A stretch of 64,000 bases of DNA from UBA6624 sp964507645 (GTDB taxonomy: Bacteria; UBP7; UBA6624), in contig CAZDPU010000004.1 of NCBI GenBank assembly GCA_964507645.1, positions 1 to 64,000 of the forward strand. The letters are read 5' to 3'. Made by a program: the position numbers and the translations under genes. A model generated the notes under the pieces. It did no database searches. It saw nothing but the letters and a program-made list of their open reading frames with translations, and had not been told where the DNA came from. Shown here one piece after another: positions 50,742 through 58,103 of the stretch; the stretch's first letter is position 1, and each line of letters opens with the position of its first letter.

Positions 50742-51385
50742 AAATAGCACCTTCTATTTTAGGTTGTGATTATTTAAATCTCGGAAAACAGATTCAATCT
50801 GTTGTTGACGGCGGTGCTGAGTGGATTCACGTAGATGTTATGGACGGGAAATTTGTACCGAATATAAGCATAGGGATACCAATAGTTGAATCTTTGAACA
50901 AGATTCAATGTTTTCAAGATGTTCATTTGATGATTGATTCTCCAGAGGAATATGTAGAAAAGTTTATCCAAGCAGGTGCAGATGCTGTTTCTTTCCATGT
51001 TGAAGCTACAAATAAAACAACTTCTATTATTAAAACTATATCTTCAACTTCTTGTCTTTGCGGTATAGCTATCAACCCTGACACAGATGTTAAAGATATT
51101 TACCCACATTTAGATAAAATTGACTACGTTGTTGTTATGTCTGTTTTCCCTGGTTTTGGAGGTCAGAAATTTATTGAATCTACACCAGAAAAAGTTGCTT
51201 CTTTAAGTTTTTTTAGGAAAGAGAATGGGCTAAATTTTGAAATTGAAATTGATGGCGGGGTTACAAAAGAAAATGCAAAAATTTTATTTGATGCAGGTGC
51301 AGATATTCTTGTTTCAGGATCAGGAATATTCAAGCATGATTCACCTGCTCAAGCTGTTCAGGAAATAAGAGGGATGTGTTTTTGA
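50738..51385 (+). CDS. rpe: Ribulose-phosphate 3-epimerase
   Basis: A 215-residue TIM-barrel enzyme of the pentose phosphate pathway. Motifs: APSILGCDYLNLG, the metal-binding HVDVMDGKFVPNIS, DVHLMI, FPGFGGQKF and the phosphate-binding EIDGGV followed by ADILVSGSGIF. Complete and of normal length. Starts in an ATGA overlap with the pseudokinase; metK overlaps its end. Confidence 0.96.
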   Translation: MKIAPSILGCDYLNLGKQIQSVVDGGAEWIHVDVMDGKFVPNISIGIPIVESLNKIQCFQDVHLMIDSPEEYVEKFIQAGADAVSFHVEATNKTTSIIKTISSTSCLCGIAINPDTDVKDIYPHLDKIDYVVVMSVFPGFGGQKFIESTPEKVASLSFFRKENGLNFEIEIDGGVTKENAKILFDAGADILVSGSGIFKHDSPAQAVQEIRGMCF

Positions 51386-52515
51386 AAAAGTTTACTAGTG
51401 AATCTGTTACAGAAGGACATCCAGACAAGCTTGCAGACAAGCTTTCTGATGCTTTTTTGGATTTTTCTTTATCTTCTTCCGAAAAGAAAGAAGGGGTAAA
51501 AACAGCAATAGAAACTATGTTTACTGGAAAGTACGTCATTATTGCTGGAGAAGTTTCTGAGTCCCTTTTGGAGATAGTGAAAAAAGAATCTGAAAGTTTA
51601 GTCAATAGAGTTCTCACAGATGTGGGTTATTCTGAAAAATCTTTTGGAAGATATTGGGACCAAGTTCAGATTATTGAAGACATACAAGCACAAACAAGTG
51701 AACTTGCCAAGCCTCACAACCTTCAGGATGGGCAAGAATTTGCTGGAGATCAGGGAATGATGTGTGGTTTCGCTTGTCTGGAGACCGATACATGGATGCC
51801 CGCAGCAATTTCATGGTCTCACGATTTAGCAAAAAAGCTAACTGAATTAAGGAAAAAAAAAGTGTTGCCATGGCTTAGGCCAGATGGAAAAACACAGGTG
51901 ACTGTTTCCTATGAAAATGGTATACCTTCTGTAGACACTGTTGTTCTTAGCACCCAGCATGACGAAGATGTTGATTTGAGTTTTTTAAGAAAAGAACTTG
52001 AAGAAAAAGTTATTAAAGATGTTTTGGGAGAACATTTAAATGCTGAAAGCGAGTTCTGTATTCAAAATTCAGGATCTTGGTCCGAAGGAGGACCTCTTGC
52101 AGATACTGGTTTGACTGGTAGAAAAATAACAGTTGATACATATGGTGGATATGTTCCTAATGGTGGAGGTGCTTTTAGCGGAAAAGACCCAACAAAGGTT
52201 GACAGGTCAGGAGCTTATTATGCTAGATTTGCTGCTGTTGAAGCTCTTAAGGTTTTTAAAGAAAGCGAAATAAACAAGGTGGAGATACAAGTTGCTTATG
52301 CTATTCATAAAACAAAACCTATTTCTTTTTACGTAAAAACAAACAGAAACGATCTTGATAAACAAGTTAGTGATTTTGTGAAAAGCTTAAATTGGAACTT
52401 ATTTCATATCAATAAGAAATTAGATTTATGGAATAGGCCATATGAACCATTGTCTTGTTATGGCCATTTTGGAAGAAGAGACTTGAGCTTACCTTGGGAT
52501 CCCTTGGTAAGTTAA
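51382..52515 (+). CDS. metK: S-adenosylmethionine synthetase
   Basis: A 377-residue enzyme that makes SAM from methionine and ATP. Motifs: FTSESVTEGHPDKLADK, FAGDQGMMCGFA, TYGGYVPNGGGAFSGKDP and DPTKVDRSGAYYAR. The C-terminus ends YGHFGR and SLPWD as in bacterial MetK. TTG 51382 gives the family-typical KKFTSESVTEG start; the in-frame GTG at 51376 adds two residues. It overlaps the rpe stop region, and its TAA overlaps the next gene's ATG. Confidence 0.96.
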   Translation: MKKFTSESVTEGHPDKLADKLSDAFLDFSLSSSEKKEGVKTAIETMFTGKYVIIAGEVSESLLEIVKKESESLVNRVLTDVGYSEKSFGRYWDQVQIIEDIQAQTSELAKPHNLQDGQEFAGDQGMMCGFACLETDTWMPAAISWSHDLAKKLTELRKKKVLPWLRPDGKTQVTVSYENGIPSVDTVVLSTQHDEDVDLSFLRKELEEKVIKDVLGEHLNAESEFCIQNSGSWSEGGPLADTGLTGRKITVDTYGGYVPNGGGAFSGKDPTKVDRSGAYYARFAAVEALKVFKESEINKVEIQVAYAIHKTKPISFYVKTNRNDLDKQVSDFVKSLNWNLFHINKKLDLWNRPYEPLSCYGHFGRRDLSLPWDPLVS

Positions 52516-53627
52516 TGCATAAAAATTTTAATTTTGATTCTGTTTCGGGAATAGACATCCTTAAAAAAGTTAAAAGTAAAATTTCTTTTTCTTTAGACAG
52601 GTTTGCTCCAATAAACCCTTCTTCTAGGCATTTTCTTGGTCAAGAAGTAGCATCAGTTATTGATTCATGCACAACAAATGTCATGAAGGCTATAGGTCGG
52701 CAAGATTTTTCAAATGGAGTTTGGACAAGCTCTGCAACAGAATCTCATTATTTGATAGCAAATTCAATCAAGCCTAAAAAAATTGTTGTTCCAAGAGGTT
52801 CACGTTTAAGTTTATTAAATTCAGCAAAAACATTGTGTCTTAAACATGGTTCAGAATTAATAACCCCAAAATTTAACAAAAATTATGGTTTTGATTTGTC
52901 TCTATTTGAGAACCTGAATGAAGATGATGTTCTTTTTATGGAAATGTCCTGTGCAGAGGTGGGATTCATTCAAGACTTGGATATTATTTCTTCAATTGTT
53001 AAAAAAAGAGGTGTAAAGGTTTTGTTAGACATCTCTTCTTCAGCTGGTTGGGTAAAAATAGATCATTTATTGGATTTTGCTGAATGGATAACTTTTTCTT
53101 TTTTCAGGTTTGGAGGACCTCCAGGAGTTGGTTTCATTGCGTCAAAAAATAATAATTTAAAACCTTTGTTTCCAGGTGTTGAGCAAGAGGGTTTTAGAGG
53201 AGGGTGTGTATCTTTAAGCTTGATTGAAGGAGCATCTGTTGCATTAAATGCCTTTGAAGAAGATTTTAAATCCTCAATTGAAAAAAAATGGGGTGATGCT
53301 GTTTTGAATTTGGGAATTTTTTTGAAAGAAGAATTGCAAGTTAATGAATTTAAATTTAAAAGACATTTGCCTCATTCTTTGTCTTCCTGGAGCAACTGCA
53401 TTGACCTAGATGCTTTCAGGATGAATCTTTCACTTGAGAGTATCTATATTGGAACAGGACCTGCATGCATCTCTGGAGCTGGAAAAAAGAGTGAAATCTT
53501 AGAAGATTTAAACATAAGCACAATGGAAAATCTTCTTGTTTCCCCTGATTTAAATCTAAAACTAGAAGATCTTGATTATCTTTATGAAAAATTTTCAAAA
53601 GCTTGGAGTTATGCAAAAATCGCATAA
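52515..53627 (+). CDS. Cysteine desulfurase-like (NifS/IscS family) protein lacking the PLP lysine
   Basis: A 370-residue class V aminotransferase fold that aligns along IscS. NPSSRHFLGQEV, TSSATESHYLIAN, the Asp region VLLDISSSAG and the persulfide-Cys loop GTGPACISGAGKKSEIL (Cys318; IscS has SSGSACTSA) are recognisable. But the PLP-lysine motif 'SGHKxxGPKG' reads SFFRFGGPPG, with Arg198 in place of Lys and Phe in place of His. The catalytic His region (TEHKAV) reads GSRLSL. It is thus probably unable to act as a normal desulfurase. ATG 52515 overlaps the metK stop. tusA overlaps the end, which points to a sulfur-relay role. Confidence 0.82.
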   Translation: MHKNFNFDSVSGIDILKKVKSKISFSLDRFAPINPSSRHFLGQEVASVIDSCTTNVMKAIGRQDFSNGVWTSSATESHYLIANSIKPKKIVVPRGSRLSLLNSAKTLCLKHGSELITPKFNKNYGFDLSLFENLNEDDVLFMEMSCAEVGFIQDLDIISSIVKKRGVKVLLDISSSAGWVKIDHLLDFAEWITFSFFRFGGPPGVGFIASKNNNLKPLFPGVEQEGFRGGCVSLSLIEGASVALNAFEEDFKSSIEKKWGDAVLNLGIFLKEELQVNEFKFKRHLPHSLSSWSNCIDLDAFRMNLSLESIYIGTGPACISGAGKKSEILEDLNISTMENLLVSPDLNLKLEDLDYLYEKFSKAWSYAKIA

Positions 53628-53844
53628 ATTAGATACTAGAGGCTTTCTTTGCCCTCTCCCAATAATCAAATTAAAAAAGCTTGTTGGTGAATTGAAAGAA
53701 GACTGCATTATTGATCTTTTTTCTGATGATCCCGTTTCAGATTTAGATGTTCGTGCATGGTGTTTTGACAATAATCAGACTCTGATAAGCGTAAAAAAGA
53801 AAGGAAAGTGCTTTATTTTCAGGATAAAGATAAGAATTTCATGA
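53611..53844 (+). CDS. tusA: TusA-family sulfur carrier protein
   Basis: A 77-residue TusA/SirA-fold protein. LDTRGFLCPLPIIKLKK near residues 7-23 is the diagnostic motif with the persulfide-carrying Cys14, followed by SDDPVSDLDVRAWC, the equivalent of 'TDDPGAxxDIPxWC'. ATG 53611 lies in the end of the desulfurase-like gene. TusA receives sulfur from IscS-type enzymes for tRNA thiolation and molybdopterin synthesis; moaD/E lie about 3 kb away on the opposite strand. A terminator follows at 53933. Confidence 0.92.
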   Translation: MQKSHKLDTRGFLCPLPIIKLKKLVGELKEDCIIDLFSDDPVSDLDVRAWCFDNNQTLISVKKKGKCFIFRIKIRIS

Positions 53845-53876
53845 AACTTTCTTTGTTTTGTATTAGTATAGTATTT

Positions 53877-53962
53877 AAATACTTCGGTTAATTGAGGGCT
53901 AAATCGAGTATTTGCCTAGTTTTACCTGGGTGGGGAGAGTCTTAGGGCTCTCCCTTTTTTTT
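53877..53962 (+). ncRNA. Structured RNA candidate or 3' UTR downstream of tusA
   Basis: Between tusA and the convergent flippase gene, AAATACT (53877-53883), one bulged T, then CGGTT pairs with AATCG and AGTATTT (53902-53913). This gives a stem of about 12 bp with a 12-base loop (AATTGAGGGCTA). A linker and the terminator hairpin follow. A TATAGT at 53867-53872 could be a -10 box, but no good -35 box is seen. It may be an independent small RNA or a processed 3' UTR. Confidence 0.35.
53933..53962 (+). terminator. Rho-independent terminator of the gmk-tusA operon
   Basis: GGGAGAG (53933-53939) pairs perfectly with CTCTCCC (53948-53954) around an eight-base loop, followed by eight Ts (53955-53962). 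It overlaps the stop codon of the convergent minus-strand gene. The reverse strand has no T-run after the stem, so termination is directed to the plus strand. Confidence 0.85.
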
Positions 53963-54907
53963 ATTAATTTTAATTATTGCAATAATCCCAATTGGAAATC
54001 CAACCCAAAGCGTTGCAATCCTTGTTAAGAATGTTCCACTAGAAGCGATTTGTTCTTCTAGGCCCGCTGCAATAAAAAGGTTTGTTAGGGTAACTTCAGT
54101 TGCTCCAAGCCCTCCAGGGATGAAAGAAAGAGCCCCAGCGAGCATTGAAGATGAATAAAACCTTATTGAGGCTGATATGTTTTCGATAAACTCAAACGGA
54201 ATTTCAGCACCAATTGCCTTCAAGCAAAGCAAACAAGTGATTCCTTCTAAAACCCATGCGAACCATCCCCATGCTACAAGTTTGAATAAATTTTCTTTTA
54301 AGAGGTTTAATGTTTTTGAAAAAGTTTCAATAAACATCTCTTTTGATTCAATTGAATTTGATTTAGCTATCACCTTTGTTCCTACTATTTTTCCCAGGAA
54401 GAATAAAGATATAGCAGCTAATAAGCCAAAAATCCATGATGCAAATGTTATCAAGATAGAGCTTTCATAAAAGTATTTATTGTCATTTGTTAATAGATAG
54501 ATGATTATTGGAAAGGAAAGAATTGCAACACCAGCAACATCGCTTGTTCTTTCTATCCAAATTATAGGCATGCTTTTCCTTGCAGGTATTTTTGTTAATT
54601 CATATAAATGTAAGCTTTTTGAGATCTCTCCAATTTTTCCAGGGGTGAAAGTATAAAAAAATCCTGAAAAAAAAGATAAAAAAGATTTTGAAATATTGAT
54701 TTTTTCACCACTTTTGTTAAGAAGCCAATGCCATCTGTAAGCTCTTAAAAAATAATTCAGAAAAGCAAAAAATATACCTGCTAAAATGAGATAAGGATTA
54801 AATTTTTCGATCGTTTCAAGATTTTTTATATCTGATCTAAAAACCCAAATAGCATATAGAGATATTGCAATTGCAGTATAGGTCCAAACTAGTTTTATTT
54901 TATTCAT
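53942..54907 (-). CDS. UPF0104/LPG-synthase-TM-like integral membrane protein (flippase-like)
   Basis: A protein of about 321 residues with eight or so membrane helices. FLNYFLRAYRWHWLL, FFYTFTPGKIGEISKSLHL, IWIERTSDVAG and ALSFIPGGLGATEVTLTNLF are the conserved segments of the lysylphosphatidylglycerol synthase transmembrane/AglD family ('PGRxGE', 'xPGGlGxxE'). Members flip or transport lipid or glycan intermediates, but the substrate here is unknown. ATG 54907 gives an ATGAATAA overlap with the methyltransferase stop; ATG 54916 is also in frame. Confidence 0.82.
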   Translation of the reverse strand: MNKIKLVWTYTAIAISLYAIWVFRSDIKNLETIEKFNPYLILAGIFFAFLNYFLRAYRWHWLLNKSGEKINISKSFLSFFSGFFYTFTPGKIGEISKSLHLYELTKIPARKSMPIIWIERTSDVAGVAILSFPIIIYLLTNDNKYFYESSILITFASWIFGLLAAISLFFLGKIVGTKVIAKSNSIESKEMFIETFSKTLNLLKENLFKLVAWGWFAWVLEGITCLLCLKAIGAEIPFEFIENISASIRFYSSSMLAGALSFIPGGLGATEVTLTNLFIAAGLEEQIASSGTFLTRIATLWVGFPIGIIAIIKINKKKGEP

Positions 54908-55676
54908 ATATTGCATATGCTACCCTTGATCCTTGTCCATGTGACCACTTGGTTGGACTTGGCAAAGGAGGGTGTTTCTCGTATTCGACTTTTATTACAA
55001 CTTTATTTGATATTTGTAAAGATTTTTTTATAAGATTTTTTGTTGGCCAGTTTTTTAGTGCAAGTTCTCTGAGCGGAAGCATGTCGTCCGATTTGAATTT
55101 TGGCTTTATGAACATTGGGGAAAAACAAACTACGTCAAAGTCTCTTTTTGAATTTCTTATGTATTCTTCATTGTCGATGCATTTTGTTTTTATGTTCCGG
55201 GCTGCTTTTCTTATGAATTTTGGATATTCTTTATTTTTTTCTGACCTTTTTAAACCTTCTGAAGTTATGAGATGTATGAATTTGTTTTTTTCCAAGCCTA
55301 AAACTTCTGCATCGCATGATGCAAGAACCAATGCGTCATGTGCCATTCCAAGGTTCGCGTCCAATATACTCATTCCTTTTTTGGGCTCAACACTTCTGTA
55401 CAGATGGTCTGGAAGGTCATTTCTTAATGAGCCGATTCGAATCTTAGACATTCCAGGATGCCAGCTCCATATTCTTTCATTCGGGGTATAAGATTTTAGA
55501 CCTTTTTTTTCATCTATTATCAAAAGAGGCTTCTTCTCATTCTCTCTGGATATTTTTTTTAATGTTTTTTCTCTTCGTTCTATATATTTTGCAGAAAATT
55601 TTATTGAAATTTCTATTGCCTTTTGAACTTCTTCATCTCTCGGTTTTGTTTTAGTTGTTATGACCCATTTTTCCAT
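54900..55676 (-). CDS. SAM-dependent methyltransferase, RsmJ-like
   Basis: A 258-residue class I methyltransferase. ILDANLGMAHDALVLASCDAEVLGLEKN corresponds to the RsmJ motif I region 'LDATAGLGRDAFVLAxxGxxVxxlER', and DVVCFSPMFIKPKFKS corresponds to 'DVVYLDPMYP'. RsmJ methylates G1516 of 16S rRNA. The Asp of the DPMYP motif is replaced (SPMF) and the motif I Gly pattern is altered, so activity is uncertain. ATG 55676, after the moaC stop, is preferred over the upstream start (55724) inside moaC. Confidence 0.65.
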   Translation of the reverse strand: MEKWVITTKTKPRDEEVQKAIEISIKFSAKYIERREKTLKKISRENEKKPLLIIDEKKGLKSYTPNERIWSWHPGMSKIRIGSLRNDLPDHLYRSVEPKKGMSILDANLGMAHDALVLASCDAEVLGLEKNKFIHLITSEGLKRSEKNKEYPKFIRKAARNIKTKCIDNEEYIRNSKRDFDVVCFSPMFIKPKFKSDDMLPLRELALKNWPTKNLIKKSLQISNKVVIKVEYEKHPPLPSPTKWSHGQGSRVAYAIYE

Positions 55677-55683
55677 TTCTTGT

Positions 55684-56127
55684 TTATTTCGTTTTTTCAA
55701 CAAGCCGAATATTGTCAATTTCAATTTCTTTTGTTAGTGATTTTGTCATATCATAAATATTCAATAGTGCTATCATTACTGCATTTATTGCCTCTATTTC
55801 AACTCCCGTTTCGGATTTTGTTACGACTTTTGATATGACAGTTAAAGAACTTTTATCCCATTTGATTTCAATTTCTACATTTTTAAGATTTATTTGATGG
55901 CAGAGAAGAACAAGGTCTGATGTTTTTTTTGCAGCATTTATTCCTCCTAGTTTTGCAACATTGAATATATTGCCTTTTTTGCTTTGTGGATTTTTTTTCA
56001 GCTCTTCTGCAATTTTTTTAGGAAATGCTATTGACCCTTTAGCAACTGCGGTTCTTGTTGTGGTTTTCTTTTTTGAAACATCAACCATATTTATGTTTCC
56101 TTCATCATCTAGATGTGTTATTTTCAA
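55684..56127 (-). CDS. moaC: Cyclic pyranopterin monophosphate synthase MoaC
   Basis: A protein of about 147 residues acting after MoaA in molybdenum-cofactor synthesis. MVDVSKK, KKGNIFNVAKLGGINAAKKT, LLCHQINL, TGVEIEAINA and YDMTKSLTKEIEI match MoaC. The active-site residues (Lys in KKGNIF, Glu pair in VEIEA, Asp and Lys in YDMTK) are kept. The usual C-terminal GGKSG tail is missing. The SD GGAGG in the end of moaE precedes a TTG at 56127 (KITHLDDEG), which I take as the start; an ATG at 56169 lies inside moaE. Confidence 0.9.
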   Translation of the reverse strand: MKITHLDDEGNINMVDVSKKKTTTRTAVAKGSIAFPKKIAEELKKNPQSKKGNIFNVAKLGGINAAKKTSDLVLLCHQINLKNVEIEIKWDKSSLTVISKVVTKSETGVEIEAINAVMIALLNIYDMTKSLTKEIEIDNIRLVEKTK

Positions 56128-56495
56128 TTTCCCACCTCCTCTTTCCATATGGGGAGCCTTTCTTTGCATTCGTCAAGAATCCATTTTGCCGATTCAAAAG
56201 CCTCCTTTCTATGCTTTGTCAAAACTCCAATTTGTATTGCAATTTCATTTGGTTTTATTTTTCCAGACCCATGTTTTATTAAAATTTTTTCAATTTTCCA
56301 TTTCTTCCTAGCTTCTTTAATGATCTTTTTCCCTTCGTTTTCTATCATTTTTTCATATATTTCATAATTTATAAAATCAATCTTTTTACCTTTGTTAGGG
56401 CTTCTGACAGTTCCTTCAAAAAGAACCCATGCTCCGGAAGATTTGCTGAAAGGTCTTTTTGTTTCTTTCAGGCTCCCTTTTTGAAATATTTTCAT
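56124..56495 (-). CDS. moaE: Molybdopterin synthase catalytic subunit MoaE
   Basis: A 123-residue large subunit that uses the MoaD thiocarboxylate to build the dithiolene. GAWVLFEGTVRSPNKGKKI, INYEIYEKM, LTKHRKEAFESAKW and ERLPIWKEE (active-site Lys) match MoaE. It overlaps moaD by 4 bases upstream and moaC downstream. Confidence 0.94.
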   Translation of the reverse strand: MKIFQKGSLKETKRPFSKSSGAWVLFEGTVRSPNKGKKIDFINYEIYEKMIENEGKKIIKEARKKWKIEKILIKHGSGKIKPNEIAIQIGVLTKHRKEAFESAKWILDECKERLPIWKEEVGN

Positions 56496-56713
56496 CCTCC
56501 TGACATTGGGGGCAAAAATGCTAATTCAGAATTTTTTGGTACAGTTTCATCCCAGTCGCAAAATTCAAAATTCAATGCTGGTTTAACTTGCTTAAAATTT
56601 AGATTTATTTCTTTTTTCCATATTCCTTTTGGAGTCATGTTTTTTTCCCAGGGTATTTCTTTTTGTTTCCACCCTAAATTCTTAGAGAGTGTTCCAAATA
56701 CTATTATTTTCAT
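56492..56713 (-). CDS. moaD: Molybdopterin synthase sulfur carrier subunit MoaD
   Basis: A 73-residue beta-grasp protein whose C-terminus LAFLPPMSGG is the exact MoaD end ('xxFxPPVSGG') that becomes a thiocarboxylate. The start IIVFGTLSKNLG is also typical. It lies directly after moaA and overlaps moaE. The activating enzyme MoeB is not in the window. Confidence 0.93.
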   Translation of the reverse strand: MKIIVFGTLSKNLGWKQKEIPWEKNMTPKGIWKKEINLNFKQVKPALNFEFCDWDETVPKNSELAFLPPMSGG

Positions 56714-57679
56714 CTATCCCCCAATTTGAGACAAAGACATCCAGGTCTCTTCCTTGGTTTGTAGAGGATTATATGTTCTTTTGCTTTTTATGGTTTGTTT
56801 GATTGTTCGTCTTAAATCATTGATTTTATTTTTTCTCAACTTGGCCTTTAAATCAACTCCTTCATTCTGGTAGAGACAAATAGACAGTTTTCCATTGCAT
56901 GATATTCTCAACCTTGTACACTTATGACATCCAGGATCTGATGCTGCAGCTATTAGGCCTATTCTCTGTTTTGAATTTTTTATATTCCTGTAAATTGCAG
57001 GACTTAATTTTGACTCAGTAAGCTTAGTGTCTTTTGGAAATATCCTTGTTAGCTCTTCATTTATGGTTTTGGCAGAAATATATTGATTTTCATGATATTC
57101 AGATATGTTTTCAAAAGACATTAGTTCTATGAATCGCAAATCAATTTTTTTATCGTTTGAGAAATCAATGAAGTCAGGAATTTCATGAAAGTTTTCCCTT
57201 GTTACTACTGTATTTATTTTTATATTTTCAAATTCTAATTTTTTTGCTTTTTCTAAAGATTGAAAAACTTTATCCAGATCTCCATTCCCGGTTATTTTCC
57301 TAAAATTTTCTTTATCTAATGAATCTATACTTATGTTTATGTTGTTGATTCCAGACATTATTAATCCATTTATTTTTTCATTTAGATAATGACCATTTGT
57401 TGTTATTGATATTTCTGGCTTTGGTGAAAGTGTTGAAAGCATTGATATGAGTTTTTCTATGCCTTTTCTAAGAAGAGGTTCACCACCAGTTAGCCTTATT
57501 TTTTTTAAACCAATCAGGTCATTAAGCATTTTTGATAATTTAAAGTGTTCTTCAAGTGTTAAAAAATCTTTATTTCCAATTGAGTTGATATTTCCTTCTG
57601 GGAGACAGTATTTGCATCTATAGTTGCATTTGTCAGTCAAAGAAAGCCTTAAATATTCTTGTTTTATGGAATTATTCAT
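56714..57679 (-). CDS. moaA: GTP 3',8-cyclase MoaA (radical SAM)
   Basis: A protein of about 321 residues that makes the first Moco intermediate from GTP. The N-terminal radical SAM cluster is CNYRCKYC, followed by RLTGGEPLLR. The C-terminal second cluster is C-x2-C-x13-C (CHKCTRLRISC onward), and the protein ends QIGG, the MoaA GG tail needed for catalysis. Start 57679 is chosen by overlap with the upstream gene; ATG 57691 is also in frame. Leads the moaA-D-E-C operon. Confidence 0.95.
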   Translation of the reverse strand: MNNSIKQEYLRLSLTDKCNYRCKYCLPEGNINSIGNKDFLTLEEHFKLSKMLNDLIGLKKIRLTGGEPLLRKGIEKLISMLSTLSPKPEISITTNGHYLNEKINGLIMSGINNINISIDSLDKENFRKITGNGDLDKVFQSLEKAKKLEFENIKINTVVTRENFHEIPDFIDFSNDKKIDLRFIELMSFENISEYHENQYISAKTINEELTRIFPKDTKLTESKLSPAIYRNIKNSKQRIGLIAAASDPGCHKCTRLRISCNGKLSICLYQNEGVDLKAKLRKNKINDLRRTIKQTIKSKRTYNPLQTKEETWMSLSQIGG

Positions 57680-58103
57680 TTTTTTCAGCATCGATTTTTT
57701 TTATTATTTTTTCAAAAGGTTCCGAATAGCTCCATGAAATGATTTTTGCTTTATGTTCAACAGATTTGAGAGCTGTTGCAATAAGGGTGTCCTCTTTTGG
57801 AAAAATTATTAGATTTAATTTTTTTTCTGCATTCAGGATTTTATTTATTTCCATTGTTATCTTTGGCAAAAATGTAAAAAAATCAAAAACATCTTGTTTG
57901 TTTTGAATATAGTTGATTTTGAGATAATGATTTTCGTTTTTTTCATTCAGGATTTTTCTTTCATCCCACTTTTTTGAAGTTCCTGCGATCCATAAAACTT
58001 GAAACTCCTTTTTCCTTAAAAGGTGTTTTGCCAATTTCCAACAAAGCGAAGCGCGAATTCCACCGTTTGCATCTATTGTTCTTGATATAGAGAGTATTTT
58101 CAT
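57672..58103 (-). CDS. Unknown 143-residue protein at the head of the moa cluster
   Basis: A soluble alpha/beta protein. The opening KILSISRTIDANGGIRASLCWKLAKHLL looks like either a GT4 glycosyltransferase N-terminus or a ParA/MinD-like strand-loop-helix in which the P-loop Lys is missing (GGIRAS). A second half LIIFPKEDTLIATALKS is Rossmann-like. At 143 residues it is too short for a complete glycosyltransferase. It overlaps moaA downstream and the flavoprotein gene upstream by a few bases, so it is probably co-expressed with Moco genes. No function is assigned. Confidence 0.6.
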   Translation of the reverse strand: MKILSISRTIDANGGIRASLCWKLAKHLLRKKEFQVLWIAGTSKKWDERKILNEKNENHYLKINYIQNKQDVFDFFTFLPKITMEINKILNAEKKLNLIIFPKEDTLIATALKSVEHKAKIISWSYSEPFEKIIKKIDAEKNE

